Part shown: positions 8,227 through 17,044 of the stretch, piece by piece
How positions within the stretch are numbered: position 1 is the first letter of the stretch
How the letters are laid out: every line of letters starts with the position of its first letter
Origin: an uncultured Clostridium sp.
GTDB taxonomy: Bacteria; Bacillota; Clostridia; TANB77; CAG-508
Length of the DNA: 64,000 nucleotides
Assembly (NCBI GenBank): GCA_900556975.1
Contig: USQZ01000001.1
Coordinates: 15,036-79,035, forward strand
Reading direction: 5' to 3'
Made by a program: the position numbers and the translations under genes
The notes under the pieces: model-generated
What the model was told of the DNA's origin: nothing
Seen by the model: the letters and a program-made list of their open reading frames with translations, nothing else
The model's database searches: none

Positions 8227-9558
8227 ATGGTAGAAAAATTACAAGAATTATTAGAACAAAAGAAGTATGCGGAGATTCGTAAAATGTTAGAAAGTTTGAA
8301 TAGTGCTGATATCCCGAGTATTTTTGACGAACTTGATGAAGAACAAACTGTGGTTGTCTATCGTTTATTATCAAAGGATATGGCTGCTGATGTTTTTGTC
8401 GAACTTGATCCTGATATGCAAGAAAATTTAATTAATGCTTTTTCAGACAAAGAATTAAAAAATGTGCTCGATGATATTTTTATGGACGATACTGTTGATT
8501 TGATTGAAGAAATGCCTGCTAGTGTTGTTAAGCGTATTTTGAGAGCACAAAATTCTGATGACAGGAAGATGATTAATGAATTATTGAGGTATCCAGAAGA
8601 TAGTGCTGGAAGTATTATGACAACTGAATTTGTTGATTTAAAAGAAAATATGACAGTTGAAAAGGCTATTGAGAAAATTAGAAATGTTGGCGATGATGTT
8701 GAAAGCATATATGTTTGTTATGTTCTTACATTGACAAGACAACTTATTGGAATAGTTTCTTTAAAAGATTTGATTATGGCAAATAAAGTTACTTTAGTAA
8801 AAGATATTATGGATAAAAATTTTATTAAGGTATCTACTTTGGAAGAACAAGAAGAGGTGGCAAAAAAATTTGATAAATATGATGAAATTTCTTTACCAGT
8901 TGTTGATAATGAAGATCGTTTAGTTGGAATTGTAACAGTCGATGATGCTATGGATGTTATGCATGAGGAAATGGATGAGGATTTTGAAAAGATGGCTGCT
9001 ATTACTCCAAGTGAAGATACGTATTTTAAGACTAGTGTTTTCAAGCATGCTCGTAACAGAATTTTTTGGTTATTGGTTTTAATGATTTCTGCAACAGTTA
9101 CAGGAGGAGTTATTACTAAATATGAAGATGCTTTTGCAACGATTCCTTTGCTTGTTGCATTTTTACCTATGGTTATGGGAACTGGTGGAAACTGTGGATC
9201 ACAAAGTTCCACATTAATTATAAGAGGTTTAGCAAATGATGAAATTAAATTAAAAGACTTCTTTAAAGCTTGGTGGAAAGAGGTTAGAGTTGCTTTTTTA
9301 GTTGGAATTGCATTATTTATTGCAAATTACATAAGAATTATGGTACAATATAGTAACTTACATTTAGCAATCATTGTTGGGTGTACATTAATGGGAACGG
9401 TTACTATTGCGAAATCTTTAGGTTGCATATTACCTATGATAGCTAAAAAGCTAAAAATGGATCCAGCTATAATGGCAGCACCATTAATAAGTACAATATT
9501 AGATACTTGTTCAGTATTTATTTATTTTAATATTGCTACTTTGGTAATGGGTTTGTAG
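8227..9558 (+). CDS. mgtE: Magnesium transporter MgtE
   Basis: The 443-residue protein has the MgtE layout. An N-terminal helical superhelix (about 1-130) is followed by two CBS domains (about 130-255, from YPEDSAGSIMTTEFVDL) and five membrane helices (about 280-443). The pore motif region LPMVMGTGGNCGSQSSTLIIRGLA is clear. In MgtE the cytoplasmic domains bind Mg2+ and gate the channel. The ATG at 8227 follows AGAAGG. A nearer upstream ATG (8222) hits a stop within three codons. Expression should be controlled by the M-box in its leader. The neighbouring CNNM/CorC gene and mscL make a small ion-homeostasis group. Confidence 0.95.
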   Translation: MVEKLQELLEQKKYAEIRKMLESLNSADIPSIFDELDEEQTVVVYRLLSKDMAADVFVELDPDMQENLINAFSDKELKNVLDDIFMDDTVDLIEEMPASVVKRILRAQNSDDRKMINELLRYPEDSAGSIMTTEFVDLKENMTVEKAIEKIRNVGDDVESIYVCYVLTLTRQLIGIVSLKDLIMANKVTLVKDIMDKNFIKVSTLEEQEEVAKKFDKYDEISLPVVDNEDRLVGIVTVDDAMDVMHEEMDEDFEKMAAITPSEDTYFKTSVFKHARNRIFWLLVLMISATVTGGVITKYEDAFATIPLLVAFLPMVMGTGGNCGSQSSTLIIRGLANDEIKLKDFFKAWWKEVRVAFLVGIALFIANYIRIMVQYSNLHLAIIVGCTLMGTVTIAKSLGCILPMIAKKLKMDPAIMAAPLISTILDTCSVFIYFNIATLVMGL

Positions 9559-9576
9559 TATAAGATGTAGAGGAGA

Positions 9577-10053
9577 ATGAAGAAAAAGATGAAGTTTATT
9601 AAAGAATTTAAAGATTTTGCGATGAAGGGAAATGTTATGGATATGGCGGTTGGTTTAGTAATTGGTGGTGCTTTCCAATCAATTATTAAGTCATTGGTTG
9701 AAGATATTATAATGCCATTTACAGCACTTTTCACAGGTAGTGTAGATTATACTGATTGGGTTATAGAAGTTTCTACTGCACAAATTCGTATAGGTTCTTT
9801 TATAACAGCTTTAATTAATTTTTTAATTCTTGCACTTTCAATATTTTTAGCTTTGAAGGTGGTAAATGGAATTAATAACAGATTAGAAAAAATGAATAAA
9901 GAAGTTGAAGGAAAACTTGCTAAAAAGTTAAAGAAAGGTAAGAAAAAGGAAGAGGTTGTTATTGAACCTGAAACAAAAATATGTCCTTATTGCTTATCTG
10001 AAGTTAAATATAAAGCGACCAGATGTCCACATTGTACATCTGAATTAGAATAG
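9577..10053 (+). CDS. mscL: Large-conductance mechanosensitive channel MscL with C-terminal zinc ribbon
   Basis: The 158-residue protein has the MscL N-helix and first membrane helix (EFKDFAMKGNVMDMAVGLVIGGAF), the second membrane helix (about 72-98) and a basic cytoplasmic helix. It then ends in a two-CxxC zinc ribbon (CPYCLSEVKYKATRCPHC, about 135-153) in place of a plain tail. MscL is the emergency release valve in hypo-osmotic shock. AGGAG at 9571-9575 is too near the first ATG (9577) and rather far from the second in-frame ATG (9589), so the start is uncertain by four codons. It follows mgtE by 18 bases and is probably co-transcribed. Confidence 0.92.
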   Translation: MKKKMKFIKEFKDFAMKGNVMDMAVGLVIGGAFQSIIKSLVEDIIMPFTALFTGSVDYTDWVIEVSTAQIRIGSFITALINFLILALSIFLALKVVNGINNRLEKMNKEVEGKLAKKLKKGKKKEEVVIEPETKICPYCLSEVKYKATRCPHCTSELE

Positions 10054-10150
10054 TCGGTATAGCAGAGAGAACGCGTGCTTGATGTGTAAATTAGCTTAGA
10101 AACCTCTTTGCTTTCTGCATATATCGAAAAGTTTACATACTTTTTTCAAA

Positions 10151-10187
10151 GAGAAACATGCCAATTTGTGGTATGTTTTTCTTTTTT
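10151..10187 (+). terminator. Intrinsic terminator after mscL
   Basis: AGAAACATGCCA pairs with TGGTATGTTTTTCT around ATTTG, and further T residues follow. The preceding 100 bases (10054-10150) hold only a weak GCAGA/TCTGC inverted repeat. Confidence 0.8.
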
Positions 10188-10217
10188 GTGTGAATAATAA
10201 ATTTGAGGTGTTGATAG

Positions 10218-12435
10218 ATGGAATATAAATTAACTGAAGCTTCAAAAAATGTATGGAATATTTCAGAAAAGATAGCTAAACAATTAGGACATTCTTATTT
10301 AGGAACAGAGCATATTTTATATGGGCTTATGAAAAATGATATTGGTGTAGTTGCTAGTATTGTTAAGGAAAACAAGATAAATGCGGAGTATATTTATAAA
10401 AAAATTGAAGAGATTATTGGAAAGAATTCAAGAGTAGATAGAATAATTGGGCAGACTCCAAGATTAAAGTATATTATGGAATGTGCTTATTTGGAATCTA
10501 GAAAGATTGGTTCTGAATACATAGGAACAGAACAGATTTTGGTTTCGCTATTTTCTGACAAAGAATCGCTTGGATGTAGAATTGCGGTTGATAGTAGTAT
10601 TGATGTTAATTTGATGATTAGACAGTTATATAAGAAAATTTATAATACACCAGAGGATAAAGGAAACAATCTGAAAGCTCTTGAACTTAGTAAATATAGT
10701 ACTGACTTTGTGGAACAGGCTTTTAAGAAAGAATTTGATGGAGCTTTTGGAAGAGACAAAGAGATTGAAAGAATAATAGAAATTTTAGGTAGGAGAAATA
10801 AGAATAATCCTTGTTTAATTGGTGAGGCAGGAGTAGGAAAGACTGCAATTATTGAGGAATTAGCGCTTAGAATTTCAAAAGGTGAAGTTGAAGATTTCTT
10901 GAAAAATAAGAGAATTATAAGTTTGGATTTAACACAATTATTGGCAGGAAGTAAGTATAGAGGTGATTTTGAGGAAAGGTTAAAGAAGTGCATAAAAGAG
11001 ATTATAGATAATAAAAATATAATTTTATTTATTGATGAGGTTCATATGATTGTGGGAGCTGGTGCGGCAGAGGGAGCGATTGATGCGGCCAATATATTGA
11101 AACCGTTGCTTGCAAGAGGTGAATTGCAATTAATTGGAGCGACGACTATGGAAGAGTATAGAAAGTATATTGAAAAAGATACTGCTTTGGCTAGACGTTT
11201 TCAATCTGTTATTGTTGATGAGCCAAGTGAAGAGAATGCAATTAGTATTTTAAAGGCTACTAAGAAAAATTATGAAAAGTATCATAATGTTAGTATTTCT
11301 GATTCTGCAATTGAAACTGCTGTAAGACTTTCGATTAAATATATTCCTGAAAAATTTTTGCCAGATAAGGCAATTGATTTATTAGATGAAGCTTCTTCAA
11401 GAGTGAAAATTAATGAGGAAAAAGAGGTTGTTGAAGATGTGGATATTGAGAGAGTTGTAACTGCGTTAGTTGGCGTTCCTTTGAAGAATTTAAATGAAAG
11501 TCAAATTGATAAGTTGGTTAATATTAAAGAGAGAATAGAAAATAGAATTATTGGTCAAGATGAGGCGGTTGAAACTGTTGTACGAGCATTGAAAAGAGGG
11601 GCATTGAAATTAAAAAATTCATCTCGTCCAATGGGAACATTTTTATTCTTAGGTCCAACAGGGGTGGGAAAGACTGAACTTGCTAAGGTTATTGCAGAAG
11701 AGTATTTTGAGAGTAATAAAAATATTGTTAGACTTGATATGTCTGAATATATGGAACCTAATTCTGTTTCTAAAATAATTGGTGCGCCTCCACGGATATA
11801 TTGGTTATGATGATGAAAAAAATTTAGTTAATACAATTAGAAAAAAGCCTTATTGTGTTGTTTTATTTGATGAGATAGAGAAGGCTCATGAGGATGTTTT
11901 GAATTTGCTACTTCAAATTTTAGAGGATGGAAAGCTTACTAATTCTAATGGTGTTACAGCAAGTTTTCAGGAGACGTTTGTTATTTTAACTTCTAATTTA
12001 GGTGCAAATATAATGGAAGGAAAGGGTAAGATAGGTTTTCAGAATAATAGTGAAGGATTTGCTAAAAGTGAAGTAATAGATGAGGTTAAAAGATTTTTAA
12101 AACCTGAGCTTGTAAATAGAATTGATGAAGTTATTGTGTTTAATCATTTGAATGAGAAAGATATTTATAATATTTTAAATAATGAACTAAATCAATTGAA
12201 AGATGTAATGAGAAGAAAGAATATTTTGTTTGATGTTTCGAAAGAATTTAAAAGATATATGGTAGGGAAGTGTAATTATTTTCAATATGGTGCAAGAACT
12301 GTTAGAAGAGAGATTGAAATGGATGTCGAGGATTTTATAGTGGATAAACTAATCAATAATGCGATTAAAACAGATGAAAAGATATTGCTCGATATTTATG
12401 ATAATGAGAAAAGAATTATTCAACTGAAGAGTTAA
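10218..12435 (+). CDS. clpC: ClpA/ClpC-type AAA+ unfoldase, expressed through a +1 frameshift at CGGA
   Basis: Two frames together encode a complete Clp ATPase of 738 residues: 10218-11792, then 11794-12435. It has a Clp N-domain (about 1-145), AAA+ domain 1 (about 165-400; Walker [11 protein letters not shown], Walker [10 protein letters not shown]) and AAA+ domain 2 (from about 430; Walker [11 protein letters not shown], then Walker [12 protein letters not shown] in the second frame). The ClpC middle domain is missing, so it is built more like ClpA. The break falls exactly in the D2 pore loop. The zero frame ends [13 protein letters not shown], whereas skipping one C gives the canonical [12 protein letters not shown]. 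Without the shift, a 530-residue product lacks most of D2. An authentic indel or assembly error is the alternative. Confidence 0.87.
11793..11796 (+). other. +1 frameshift site CGGA in the Clp gene
   Basis: The reading is CCA-CGG-ATA-TAT-TGG-TTA-TGA in the zero frame. Omitting C11793 gives CCA-GGA-TAT-ATT-GGT, the conserved PPGYIG pore loop. A zero-frame stop lies four codons beyond the CGG. The P-site codon CCA would re-pair poorly at CAC, so simple P-site slippage is unlikely. Confidence 0.8.
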
Positions 12436-12526
12436 GAAATGTAAGTAATATGAAAAATGTAGAATGTGATGAGAAATATAAATAAATTAGATTGTTTAGA
12501 ATTTTTTATGTGTGATACAGTAAAAA

Positions 12527-12622
12527 AACAATGGAGGTCATTGTGAACTGTTTCCTAGAAAGCGTATAATAAATTAAAAAGAATGTTTATTTTAAGTGGA
12601 TAGTTCATCAAGACCTCTGTTT
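12527..12622. terminator. Convergent terminator structures between clp and uraA-upp
   Basis: On the plus strand GGAGGTC with GAAC and TCC pairs with GGA, GTTC and GACCTC, then TGTTTTTTG follows, ending the clp transcript. On the minus strand ACAATG-ACCTC-CATTGT is followed by a T run and can end the uraA-upp transcript. The 230-base gap shows nothing else. Confidence 0.6.
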
Positions 12623-12665
12623 TTTGTATATAATAATAGAAAATTACTTTGTTAATTTTATGTTT

Positions 12666-14651
12666 TTATTTTGTTCCGTATATTCTGTCACCAGCATCAC
12701 CTAAACCTGGTACTATGTAAGCATTTTCATTTAAGTGATCATCTATTTTAGCACAATAGATTTGTACATCTGGATGTTTTTCTTGAACTTTTTTTAGTCC
12801 TTCTGGTGCAGCGATTATACATAAGAATTTTATTTTCTTAACATTTTTTTCTTTTAATAATTCTATTGCATCGATTGCACTTCCGCCTGTTGCAAGCATT
12901 GGATCAAGAAGTATAACTTCTTTTTGATCAATATTTTTTGGAACTTTGAAGAAGTAGTTTACAGGTTTATGTGTTTTTTCATCTCTGTACATTCCAATAT
13001 GTCCAATTTTGGCATTTGGAATAACTGTTATTACTCCATCAAGCATTCCCATTCCAGCTCTTAATATTGGAACAAATGCATATTTATCTTCATTTAATTT
13101 TTTAGTTTTCATTTTGCATATAGGTGTTTCAATTTCTGTATCTTCTAATTGTGCATCTTCCATTGCTTTGTAGCAAAGAAATGTTGCAATTTCTCCGGCT
13201 AGTTCTCTAAATTCTTTTGTTCCTGTATTTTTATTTCTTAATATTCCTAATTTATGTTCGATTAGTGGATGGTTTAATTCGATTATTTCTTTTGATTCGC
13301 TCATTTTTTCTTGCTCCTTTGTTTGAGAATTATCGTTTGGTGTTTCTGTAATGTTTTCTTCTTTTTCATTTGGTAATAATAAATTTAGTAAAATACCTAC
13401 GATTGCGGCTAAGCTCATTCCTGAGAATGATAGTGAGAAATCTCCATAATTGAATGATAGCATTGCTCCGCCAAGTCCTAATACAAGCATGCTTGAGGCT
13501 AAGATAACGTTTTTATTTTTTCCAAAATCAATTCTATTTTCAATTAAAACTTTAAGACCATTTACTGCTATGAATCCATAAAGTAGAAGAGATACGCCTC
13601 CAAGTACGCAGTTAGGAATTGTACTAACTATTGCTGTGAATTTTCCTAAGAATCCTAAGCAGATTGCAAAGATTGCTGCAAGTCCAATTACCCAAACAGA
13701 TGCGATTTTTGTCATACCAACTACTGAAGTATTTTCACCATAAGTTGTGTTTGCTGGTCCTCCAAGAAGTCCTGCTACAAATGTTGCTAATCCATCTCCA
13801 AGAAGTGTTTTATCAAGTCCTGGATTTTTTAATAAATCTTTTCCGATTATTGCGCTTAATGCTGTGTGATCTCCAATATGTTCAGCAATTGTTACTAATG
13901 CAACTGGTGCAATTGTTAAAGCTGCTGCAAATGATGGAGTATAGTTTAAAAATGGTATTGAGAATTTAGGAATGCTAAAGAATGCTGCATCTAAGATTGG
14001 TTGAAAATCAACTAATCCAAAGCATATTGCACTTATGTATCCTACGATTATTCCTATTAAAAATGGTATTATTTTTAAGAATCCTTTTCCTCTTACCATT
14101 ATTAGTGCTGTTGTTAAAAATGTTATTAAAGCTACGATTACGCCTTTCCATTCTAATTGTGTGTCTGATGAAAGACCTATTTGACTTATTGCATTTGGTG
14201 CTAAACCTAGACCAATTATCATTATCATTGGACCTATAACAACTGGTGGTAAGATCTTGTGAATCCAATCTTTACCTATTAGTCTTATAATGATTGAAAA
14301 TATTACATATATAATACCTACAATCATTATACCTGTCATTGCTCCTGCAACTCCACCTTTTGCATAACCTGCTGCAATTGGTGCAATGAATGCAAATGAG
14401 CTTCCAAGGTACACAGGAGATTTTGCTCTAGTACATATAATATAAATTAATGTTCCAATTCCTGATGTAACAAGTGCTACGGGGATTGTTAAAACTTCTG
14501 CTCCTGCTGTTGAATTTACTAGTATTGGAACTAAGATTGTTGCTCCAAACATAGCAAATACGTGTTGTAGAGCCAATATAATCCATTGTGCTAGTTTTGG
14601 CTTTTCATTTACGTCTAAAATCAGTTTGCTGTTTTTTGTTGTTTCTTCCAT
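12666..14651 (-). CDS. uraA-upp: Natural fusion of uracil permease (NCS2) and uracil phosphoribosyltransferase
   Basis: One open frame of 661 residues. Residues 1 to about 430 form an NCS2 nucleobase permease with 12-14 hydrophobic segments ([18 protein letters not shown], then [21 protein letters not shown]). After a charged linker, residues from about 450 form a complete UPRTase ([35 protein letters not shown] loop [13 protein letters not shown]-terminal [15 protein letters not shown]). Uptake and phosphoribosylation of uracil to UMP are thus on one chain. AAGGAGG supports the ATG at 14651 rather than an upstream in-frame ATG. An internal start for a separate UPRTase is also present. The leader carries an attenuator. 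Confidence 0.92.
   Translation of the reverse strand: MEETTKNSKLILDVNEKPKLAQWIILALQHVFAMFGATILVPILVNSTAGAEVLTIPVALVTSGIGTLIYIICTRAKSPVYLGSSFAFIAPIAAGYAKGGVAGAMTGIMIVGIIYVIFSIIIRLIGKDWIHKILPPVVIGPMIMIIGLGLAPNAISQIGLSSDTQLEWKGVIVALITFLTTALIMVRGKGFLKIIPFLIGIIVGYISAICFGLVDFQPILDAAFFSIPKFSIPFLNYTPSFAAALTIAPVALVTIAEHIGDHTALSAIIGKDLLKNPGLDKTLLGDGLATFVAGLLGGPANTTYGENTSVVGMTKIASVWVIGLAAIFAICLGFLGKFTAIVSTIPNCVLGGVSLLLYGFIAVNGLKVLIENRIDFGKNKNVILASSMLVLGLGGAMLSFNYGDFSLSFSGMSLAAIVGILLNLLLPNEKEENITETPNDNSQTKEQEKMSESKEIIELNHPLIEHKLGILRNKNTGTKEFRELAGEIATFLCYKAMEDAQLEDTEIETPICKMKTKKLNEDKYAFVPILRAGMGMLDGVITVIPNAKIGHIGMYRDEKTHKPVNYFFKVPKNIDQKEVILLDPMLATGGSAIDAIELLKEKNVKKIKFLCIIAAPEGLKKVQEKHPDVQIYCAKIDDHLNENAYIVPGLGDAGDRIYGTK
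13302..13318 (-). promoter_or_regulatory. Internal ribosome binding site and start for free UPRTase
   Basis: Inside the fused frame, AGGAG (13314-13318) lies nine bases before an in-frame ATG (13304-13302) that begins the [20 protein letters not shown] segment, the normal N-terminus of a stand-alone upp gene. The fusion therefore retains the old upp translation start and could give both fused and free enzyme. Confidence 0.7.
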
Positions 14652-14681
14652 TACAGAATACCTCCTTAAAATTTTTTTGGA

Positions 14682-14714
14682 TAAAAAAAATACTAGAAAC
14701 AAATCTAGTATTAA
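14682..14714 (-). terminator. Attenuator terminator in the uraA-upp leader
   Basis: On the minus strand AATACTAGA pairs with TCTAGTATT around TTTGTT, and a T run follows, upstream of the uraA ribosome binding site. The 5' arm overlaps the stop codon of the leader peptide frame, so a ribosome finishing the leader would cover the hairpin. Confidence 0.82.
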
Positions 14715-14809
14715 ATCAAAATATTTAATTGAGATGTTAAAATGAAGAAAGTTTTTGCTTTCTTTTTCGTTACGTTTTTTTCAGTTAAATAATTCATATA
14801 TTTTTTCAT
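14711..14809 (-). CDS. Candidate leader peptide of uraA-upp (32 residues)
   Basis: An ATG ten bases downstream of the predicted transcription start opens a 32-codon frame beginning [12 protein letters not shown] and ending ILI-stop. Its TAA overlaps the 5' arm of the attenuator hairpin. AGGGTG six bases upstream is a plausible ribosome binding site. The arrangement recalls the E. coli pyrBI leader, where UTP-limited polymerase pausing lets the ribosome disrupt a terminator. The peptide has no obvious stretch of one amino acid, so its role would be coupling rather than amino acid sensing. No PyrR-type anti-antiterminator was recognised. Confidence 0.5.
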   Translation of the reverse strand: MKKYMNYLTEKNVTKKKAKTFFILTSQLNILI

Positions 14810-14825
14810 TTTTTGCACCCTGGTT

Positions 14826-14854
14826 ATAATATTATAAATCGATTTATAATGCAA
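14826..14854 (-). promoter_or_regulatory. Promoter of uraA-upp with a perfect palindrome across the spacer
   Basis: On the minus strand TTGCAT (14854-14849) and TATTAT (14831-14826) are 17 bases apart. The spacer lies inside a perfect 20-base palindrome, ATTATAAATCGATTTATAAT (14831-14850). A dimeric repressor bound there would block polymerase directly. Confidence 0.72.
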
Positions 14855-14940
14855 TAGTTTTTTTGCTTTTTATTTTTAACAAGTGACAAAAGCCTTGACA
14901 GAGTTGAGATACAAAGATTTTAAAAATTAGGATTATATTA

Positions 14941-14969
14941 TTGATATCTTTTTTTCTATATGTTATAAT
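14941..14969 (+). promoter_or_regulatory. SigA-type promoter of the 15000 gene
   Basis: TTGATA (14941-14946) and TATAAT (14964-14969) with a 17-base spacer. AAAGGAG follows before the ATG. The 348-base gap 14652-14999 otherwise holds the divergent uraA-upp leader and promoter. Confidence 0.72.
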
Positions 14970-14999
14970 CCAAATAGATTTATACAAAGGAGTAAACAG

Positions 15000-15335
15000 A
15001 TGACAGGGTTTCTTGTGATTGTTTTTATGCTTCTTCTTATAATTGTTATGTTGATCGCGTTAGCGGTATTTCAGATAAAAATGGCTGGAATGAATGTAAA
15101 AGATTTTTGGTCTTTTATTAAAGCTAATGAGACTTTAGATAAATTATATGCGTTTTCGAAGAAGTATGAAAAATTAACAACAAATGAACAATTAGTTTTT
15201 TTGCGTGAGGCTGAGAGAGTGTTTGATGCTTTTGATAAGGTACCTAATGTACTATGGGAAGAGGATTATCAAAAGTATATGGAGGTCTTGTCAAAGTATA
15301 AGGATATTAGATTGGTTAGATGGGAGAAAAGTTAA
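15000..15335 (+). CDS. Hypothetical single-pass membrane protein
   Basis: The 111-residue protein has an N-terminal membrane helix (about residues 3-26, LVIVFMLLLIIVMLIALAVF) and a soluble helical domain with acidic and basic residues in alternation (FSKKYEKLTTNEQLVFLREAERVFDAF). I do not recognise a family. It has its own promoter and its own terminator, which overlaps the stop codon, so it is a monocistronic unit beside the divergent uracil gene. The ATG follows AAAGGAG at good spacing. Confidence 0.7.
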   Translation: MTGFLVIVFMLLLIIVMLIALAVFQIKMAGMNVKDFWSFIKANETLDKLYAFSKKYEKLTTNEQLVFLREAERVFDAFDKVPNVLWEEDYQKYMEVLSKYKDIRLVRWEKS

Positions 15336-15352
15336 TCTTTTCTCCATTTTTT
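15322..15352 (+). terminator. Intrinsic terminator overlapping the stop of the 15000 gene
   Basis: GGAGAAAAG pairs with CTTTTCTCC around TTAAT, and a T run follows. The 5' arm contains the last codons of the gene. Confidence 0.85.
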
Positions 15353-15400
15353 GTAGTAAAAAAGTTTATTATATGATATTGTATGAAAAAGGGGGAGAGT

Positions 15401-16247
15401 ATGAAAAAGATTATAACTGGAATAATTATTTTTATAGCTTTATTAACTGGAATTAGTTTTGCGAATACGTATGATGAAATGGTATATTATATACCTGTAT
15501 TAACAGAAGAATCTAAGTGGCGGAAATTTACCTTTATTAATGGAAGGAATTGCTTTGTCAATTTTACCAATTGTTTTTTATAATTTTTTTAGGAAGATGA
15601 AAGGGAAAGAATACAATAAAAAGCTGAATATAGGTTTAATAGTTACTGCAATTGCTTTATTTGTGTTTTCGATAATGATGAAAAAAAATGATGAATATAT
15701 CTGGGCAGAAAAGGTATCAATTTTGGAATTTTATGCAATGTTTGCGCAAATTACAATATGTGCAATTTTAGGAATTTATTATTCATTTTTTTATAATAAA
15801 TTGAATAAGGTTGCAGTTGGCGTTTTAACGATTCTAGTGGGTATTATTTTAGAAGTTTTCTTTAGTGGAAATGAAATTATGAATAATTTTGCGGATTTAT
15901 TGCTATTTTTAATGATTTTCGTAGGTATAATTATAATAATGGAAAAATTAGTTTTATTTACAGAGAAATCTGAAAGAAAAAATGTTGTAATAAATGTTTT
16001 TGCTGAAATTGCTTTATTTATTGTATGTACCATGATTGCATCTGCAGTTTTTCGTGAGTATATTTTGTTTGAAATTCTTATAATCTTATTTTATATATAT
16101 GATTTAATAATGTTAAATAAGAGCATAAAAAAATATGGCTTGGGTGAAAAAAAACGTATGGCTATATCTATTTTTTCAATTGTTGTTTTAATAATACTTA
16201 TTGTTGGATATTTGATGTTATTAAGATTTGGAGTATGGGAAAAATAA
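15401..16247 (+). CDS. Multi-pass membrane protein of unknown function, read through a +1 frameshift at CGGA
   Basis: Frame one (15401-15520, 40 codons) gives a signal-peptide-like start, MKKIITGIIIFIALLTGISF, and then ANTYDEMVYYIPVLTEESKW. Skipping one C and continuing from 15522 gives NLPLLMEGIALSILPIVFYN and about seven further hydrophobic segments, ending at 16247. The joined product has 281 residues. In the zero frame the protein stops about 20 codons after the CGG. GGGGGAG lies just before the ATG at 15401, and an upstream in-frame ATG (15383) has no ribosome binding site. I do not recognise the family. The joined frame is supported by hydrophobicity and by the recurring site, not by a homologue. 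Confidence 0.6.
15521..15524 (+). other. +1 frameshift site CGGA in the membrane protein gene
   Basis: The zero frame reads AAG-TGG-CGG-AAA-TTT. Skipping C15521 gives TGG-GGA-AAT-TTA-CCT and opens the long downstream frame. This is the same CGG-A context as in clp, priA and the M23 gene. Confidence 0.7.
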
Positions 16248-16333
16248 AATGAAATTTCTAAAAAAAGTAGTGGAACTAATAATGATAATATGATAGAATG
16301 TGAAAAGTATATTAAGATAGGAGTTGTAAAAAA

Positions 16334-17029
16334 ATGTATAAAAGAGTTCTTTTAAAATTAAGTGGTGAAGCTATGGCAGGAGAACAAAAAACAGGAATTA
16401 ATGCAAATGTAGTAGACGATATTTGTTCAAAGGTTGTAAAACTTGTTGAAATGGGAATACAAGTTGGTATCGTTACAGGAGGAGGTAATTTCTGGAGAGG
16501 AAAAAATGGCTATAAAATGGAAAGAGTTACTTCTGATTATATGGGAATGCTTGCTACGATTATGAATTCTTTGGCTATAAAAGATGCTTTAGAATCAAAA
16601 GGTGTAAAGGCTGTTGTACAAACATCAATGACTATGGTTCAAGTTGCAGATACTTTTACAAAAAGAGATGCGGAAAAATGTTTTAATGAAGGAGCTGTTG
16701 TTATTTTTGGAGGAGGAACAGGACTTCCATACTTTTCAACTGATTCAGCTGCTGCATTAAGAGCTGCTGAAATAGGTGCAGATGTAATTCTTGTTGCTAA
16801 AACAATTGATGGAGTTTATTCAGCAGATCCAAAAGTTGATCCTAATGCTATCAAATATACAGAAATTACATATGATGAAGTTTTAAATAAAGATTTAAAA
16901 GTTATGGATGCTTCAGCTATTGCTGTTTGTAGAGATAACAATATTCCTTTATTTGTTTTTGCCCTACAAGATACTGAAAATATTGTAAGAGCTGCAAAAG
17001 GTGAAAATATAGGAACAATAGTAAAATAA
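16334..17029 (+). CDS. pyrH: UMP kinase
   Basis: The 231-residue amino-acid-kinase-fold enzyme phosphorylates UMP to UDP. The glycine-rich VTGGGNFWRG, the central GGGTGLPYFSTDSAAALRAAEIGAD and the DGVYSADPKVDPNA segment are diagnostic of bacterial PyrH. AGGAGT lies before the ATG. It leads the cluster pyrH-frr-uppS-cdsA-rseP-polC, although the usual rpsB-tsf genes are not upstream. Its substrate links it to the nearby uracil uptake and salvage gene. Confidence 0.96.
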   Translation: MYKRVLLKLSGEAMAGEQKTGINANVVDDICSKVVKLVEMGIQVGIVTGGGNFWRGKNGYKMERVTSDYMGMLATIMNSLAIKDALESKGVKAVVQTSMTMVQVADTFTKRDAEKCFNEGAVVIFGGGTGLPYFSTDSAAALRAAEIGADVILVAKTIDGVYSADPKVDPNAIKYTEITYDEVLNKDLKVMDASAIAVCRDNNIPLFVFALQDTENIVRAAKGENIGTIVK

Positions 17030-17044
17030 AAGGAGAGAAAAAAT

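Noticed and set aside
8358..9212. Two long minus-strand frames opposite mgtE (116 and 164 codons)
   Set aside because: They are antisense shadows of a well-conserved gene, serine- and isoleucine-rich as expected from reversed AT-rich codons, with no start signals.
10054..10150. Inverted repeat GCAGA/TCTGC after mscL as a possible riboswitch for the Clp gene
   Set aside because: The pairing is short and interrupted, and a terminator with a simple hairpin separates it from the Clp gene. No known aptamer consensus was seen.
10218..12435. The Clp gene as a plain pseudogene
   Set aside because: Both halves are fully conserved with no other lesions, and the break shares its exact tetranucleotide with three other genes. 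Sequencing error is not excluded.
12541..12620. Possible 6S or SRP RNA between clp and uraA-upp
   Set aside because: It lacks the conserved SRP loop and the 6S bubble and is short. Terminators for the two convergent transcripts explain the pairing.
13664..14239. Plus-strand frames of leucine/glutamine repeats opposite uraA
   Set aside because: Composition artefact of reversed hydrophobic codons. No promoter or ribosome binding site.
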